Assembly (NCBI RefSeq): GCF_006715175.1
Contig: NZ_VFMQ01000001.1
Span: 1,612,001-1,676,000 of the forward strand
Source of the DNA: Curtobacterium citreum
GTDB lineage: Bacteria > Actinomycetota > Actinomycetes > Actinomycetales > Microbacteriaceae
Direction of reading: 5' to 3'
DNA: 64,000 nt
Part shown: piece after piece, positions 63,284-64,000 of the stretch
Numbering within the stretch: position 1 is the first letter of the stretch
Layout: each line of letters begins with the position of its first letter
Program-made: the position numbers and the translations under genes
The notes under the pieces: model-generated
Told to the model about the DNA's origin: nothing
Databases searched by the model: none
What the model saw: the letters and a program-made list of their open reading frames with translations, nothing else

Positions 63284-63460
63284 GACCGTCTCGGTGGGAG
63301 GTGACGGTCTCGGCGCGACCGGACCGTCTCGGCGGGACCGGGCGCGGACGCGGACGTGGACGCCTCCGGCCCGGACCTCTCCGCGACCGCAGTCGACGTG
63401 CCGGACGTGCCCCGCTCCTCCAGGCCGTCACCCGTCCACAGGCGGACGCTCGTCCACAGG
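63284..63460 (+). repeat. Short direct repeats in the dgt-dnaG gap
   Basis: Two repeat types: ACCGTCTCGG/GACGGTCTCGG copies between about 63284 and 63340, and CGTCCACAGGCGG at 63433-63445 with a second copy at 63451-63463 differing at the end. No gene or hairpin terminator is convincing in the 293-nt gap. Confidence 0.5.
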
Positions 63461-63496
63461 CGGGCGCGACCGTCCGCCGGGGTCACCGGCACGAAC

Positions 63497-63502
63497 TAGG
63501 AT
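63497..63502 (+). promoter_or_regulatory. -10 box (TAGGAT) of a leaderless dnaG transcript
   Basis: TAGGAT ends exactly 6 nt before the GTG of dnaG with no ribosome site between. Confidence 0.5.
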
Positions 63503-63508
63503 CGAAGG

Positions 63509-64000
63509 GTGGCTGGCAGGATCGCGCGGAACGACATCGACGAGGTCCGCTCGCGTGTCAACATCGCCGACGTCGTCGGCGACTACGTCACGCTGAAGTC
63601 CGCCGGTGTCGGGTCGCTCAAGGGCCTCTGCCCCTTCCACGACGAGCGATCCCCGTCCTTCCACGTGCGGCCCCAGGTCGGTCGGTACCACTGCTTCGGG
63701 TGCGGTGAGGACGGCGACGTCTTCGAGTTCATCATCAAGCAGGACCACACGACCTTCCAGGAAGCCGTCGAGCGGATGGCGGCGAAGATCGGCTTCACCC
63801 TCCACTACGAAGAAGGCGACGGACCCCGCACCGACTACAACCAGCGCGCGCGGCTGATCGCCGTGAACGAAGCCGCGCTGGCGTTCTACCAGGCGCAGCT
63901 CACGACCGTGGGCGCGGAACCCGCCCGCCGGTTCCTCGGGGAGCGCGGGTTCGATCCCGCCGCCGCGCAGCACTTCGGGGTCGGCTTCGCGCCGCAGTCG
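63509..64000 (+). CDS. dnaG: DNA primase, N-terminal part (runs off the right edge)
   Basis: Synthesises RNA primers at the replication fork. 164 codons are visible from GTG. The CHC2 zinc domain is complete: C41, H44, C62 and C65 (CPFHDERSPSF and CFGCGEDGDVFEF). The start of the linker to the TOPRIM catalytic core follows (RRFLGERGFDP near 145). The catalytic and helicase-binding domains are beyond the window. GTG is chosen from the zinc-domain alignment and the TAGGAT box 6 nt upstream. Confidence 0.95.
   Translation, partial: MAGRIARNDIDEVRSRVNIADVVGDYVTLKSAGVGSLKGLCPFHDERSPSFHVRPQVGRYHCFGCGEDGDVFEFIIKQDHTTFQEAVERMAAKIGFTLHYEEGDGPRTDYNQRARLIAVNEAALAFYQAQLTTVGAEPARRFLGERGFDPAAAQHFGVGFAPQS

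Overview
The window is one continuous, very GC-rich (roughly 70%), densely coded chromosomal segment of an actinobacterium. Gene content and order (ctaC-ctaD-ctaF, comEA-comEC-holA-rpsT, lepA-hemW-hrcA-dnaJ-rsmE-HIT-phoH-ybeY-CNNM-era, leuA-recO-uppS-glyS-dusB-dgt-dnaG) and the protein sequences point to Microbacteriaceae, most likely Curtobacterium or a close relative. That placement is inference from familiarity, not a search. I see no rRNA, tRNA, IS element, prophage or CRISPR array, and base composition is uniform.

Layout. 1-4148: tail of dnaE, a kinase-fold protein, hisD, nrdR, pyrD. 4354-7161: a DUF3043 membrane protein, an M20 dipeptidase and the Fe-S carrier erpA. 7293-12150: the aa3-type oxidase genes ctaC-ctaD-ctaF, then zwf. 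12342-16251: a GH15 glycosidase and an App1-type phosphatase on the minus strand, then a TetR regulator. 16342-19715: a four-gene osmoprotectant ABC operon. 19774-25787: the cydABDC cytochrome bd operon. 25912-33411: leuS, comEA, comEC, holA, rpsT. 33595-39943: aminotransferase, lepA, DUF1990, HAD phosphatase, hemW, DUF4870. 39988-47309: heat-shock hrcA-dnaJ, then rsmE-HIT-phoH-ybeY-CNNM-era. 47354-51604: a two-component pair with a MacB-type ABC exporter. 51645-64000: leuA with an attenuator-like leader, recO, uppS, a divergent LysR/class-V aminotransferase pair, glyS, a FrnE-like DsbA protein with a tiny coupled gene, ybaK, dusB, dgt and the start of dnaG.

Most of the content is housekeeping: two terminal oxidases with the CydDC maturation exporter, an NADPH source, translation and ribosome quality, lipid-carrier synthesis and replication. 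Many genes are translationally coupled through ATGA or GTGA overlaps. About half of the apparent transcription starts look leaderless: a TANNNT-like hexamer lies 6-9 nt before the start codon.

The less ordinary content is mostly non-coding or at gene edges. (i) Two homologous composite intergenic elements (12101-12336 and 53591-53816) each carry a long palindrome, a short CCCAT..ATGGG dyad and an array of 19-bp repeats. (ii) A family of GGAGGC-type palindromes sits directly behind five genes. (iii) comEC has no stop codon before holA, giving a 1155-codon open frame. (iv) A leader peptide with four consecutive Leu codons precedes leuA. (v) A 57-codon CEGDSC protein overlaps the stop of the FrnE-like gene. 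(vi) Several proteins carry in-frame repeat expansions.
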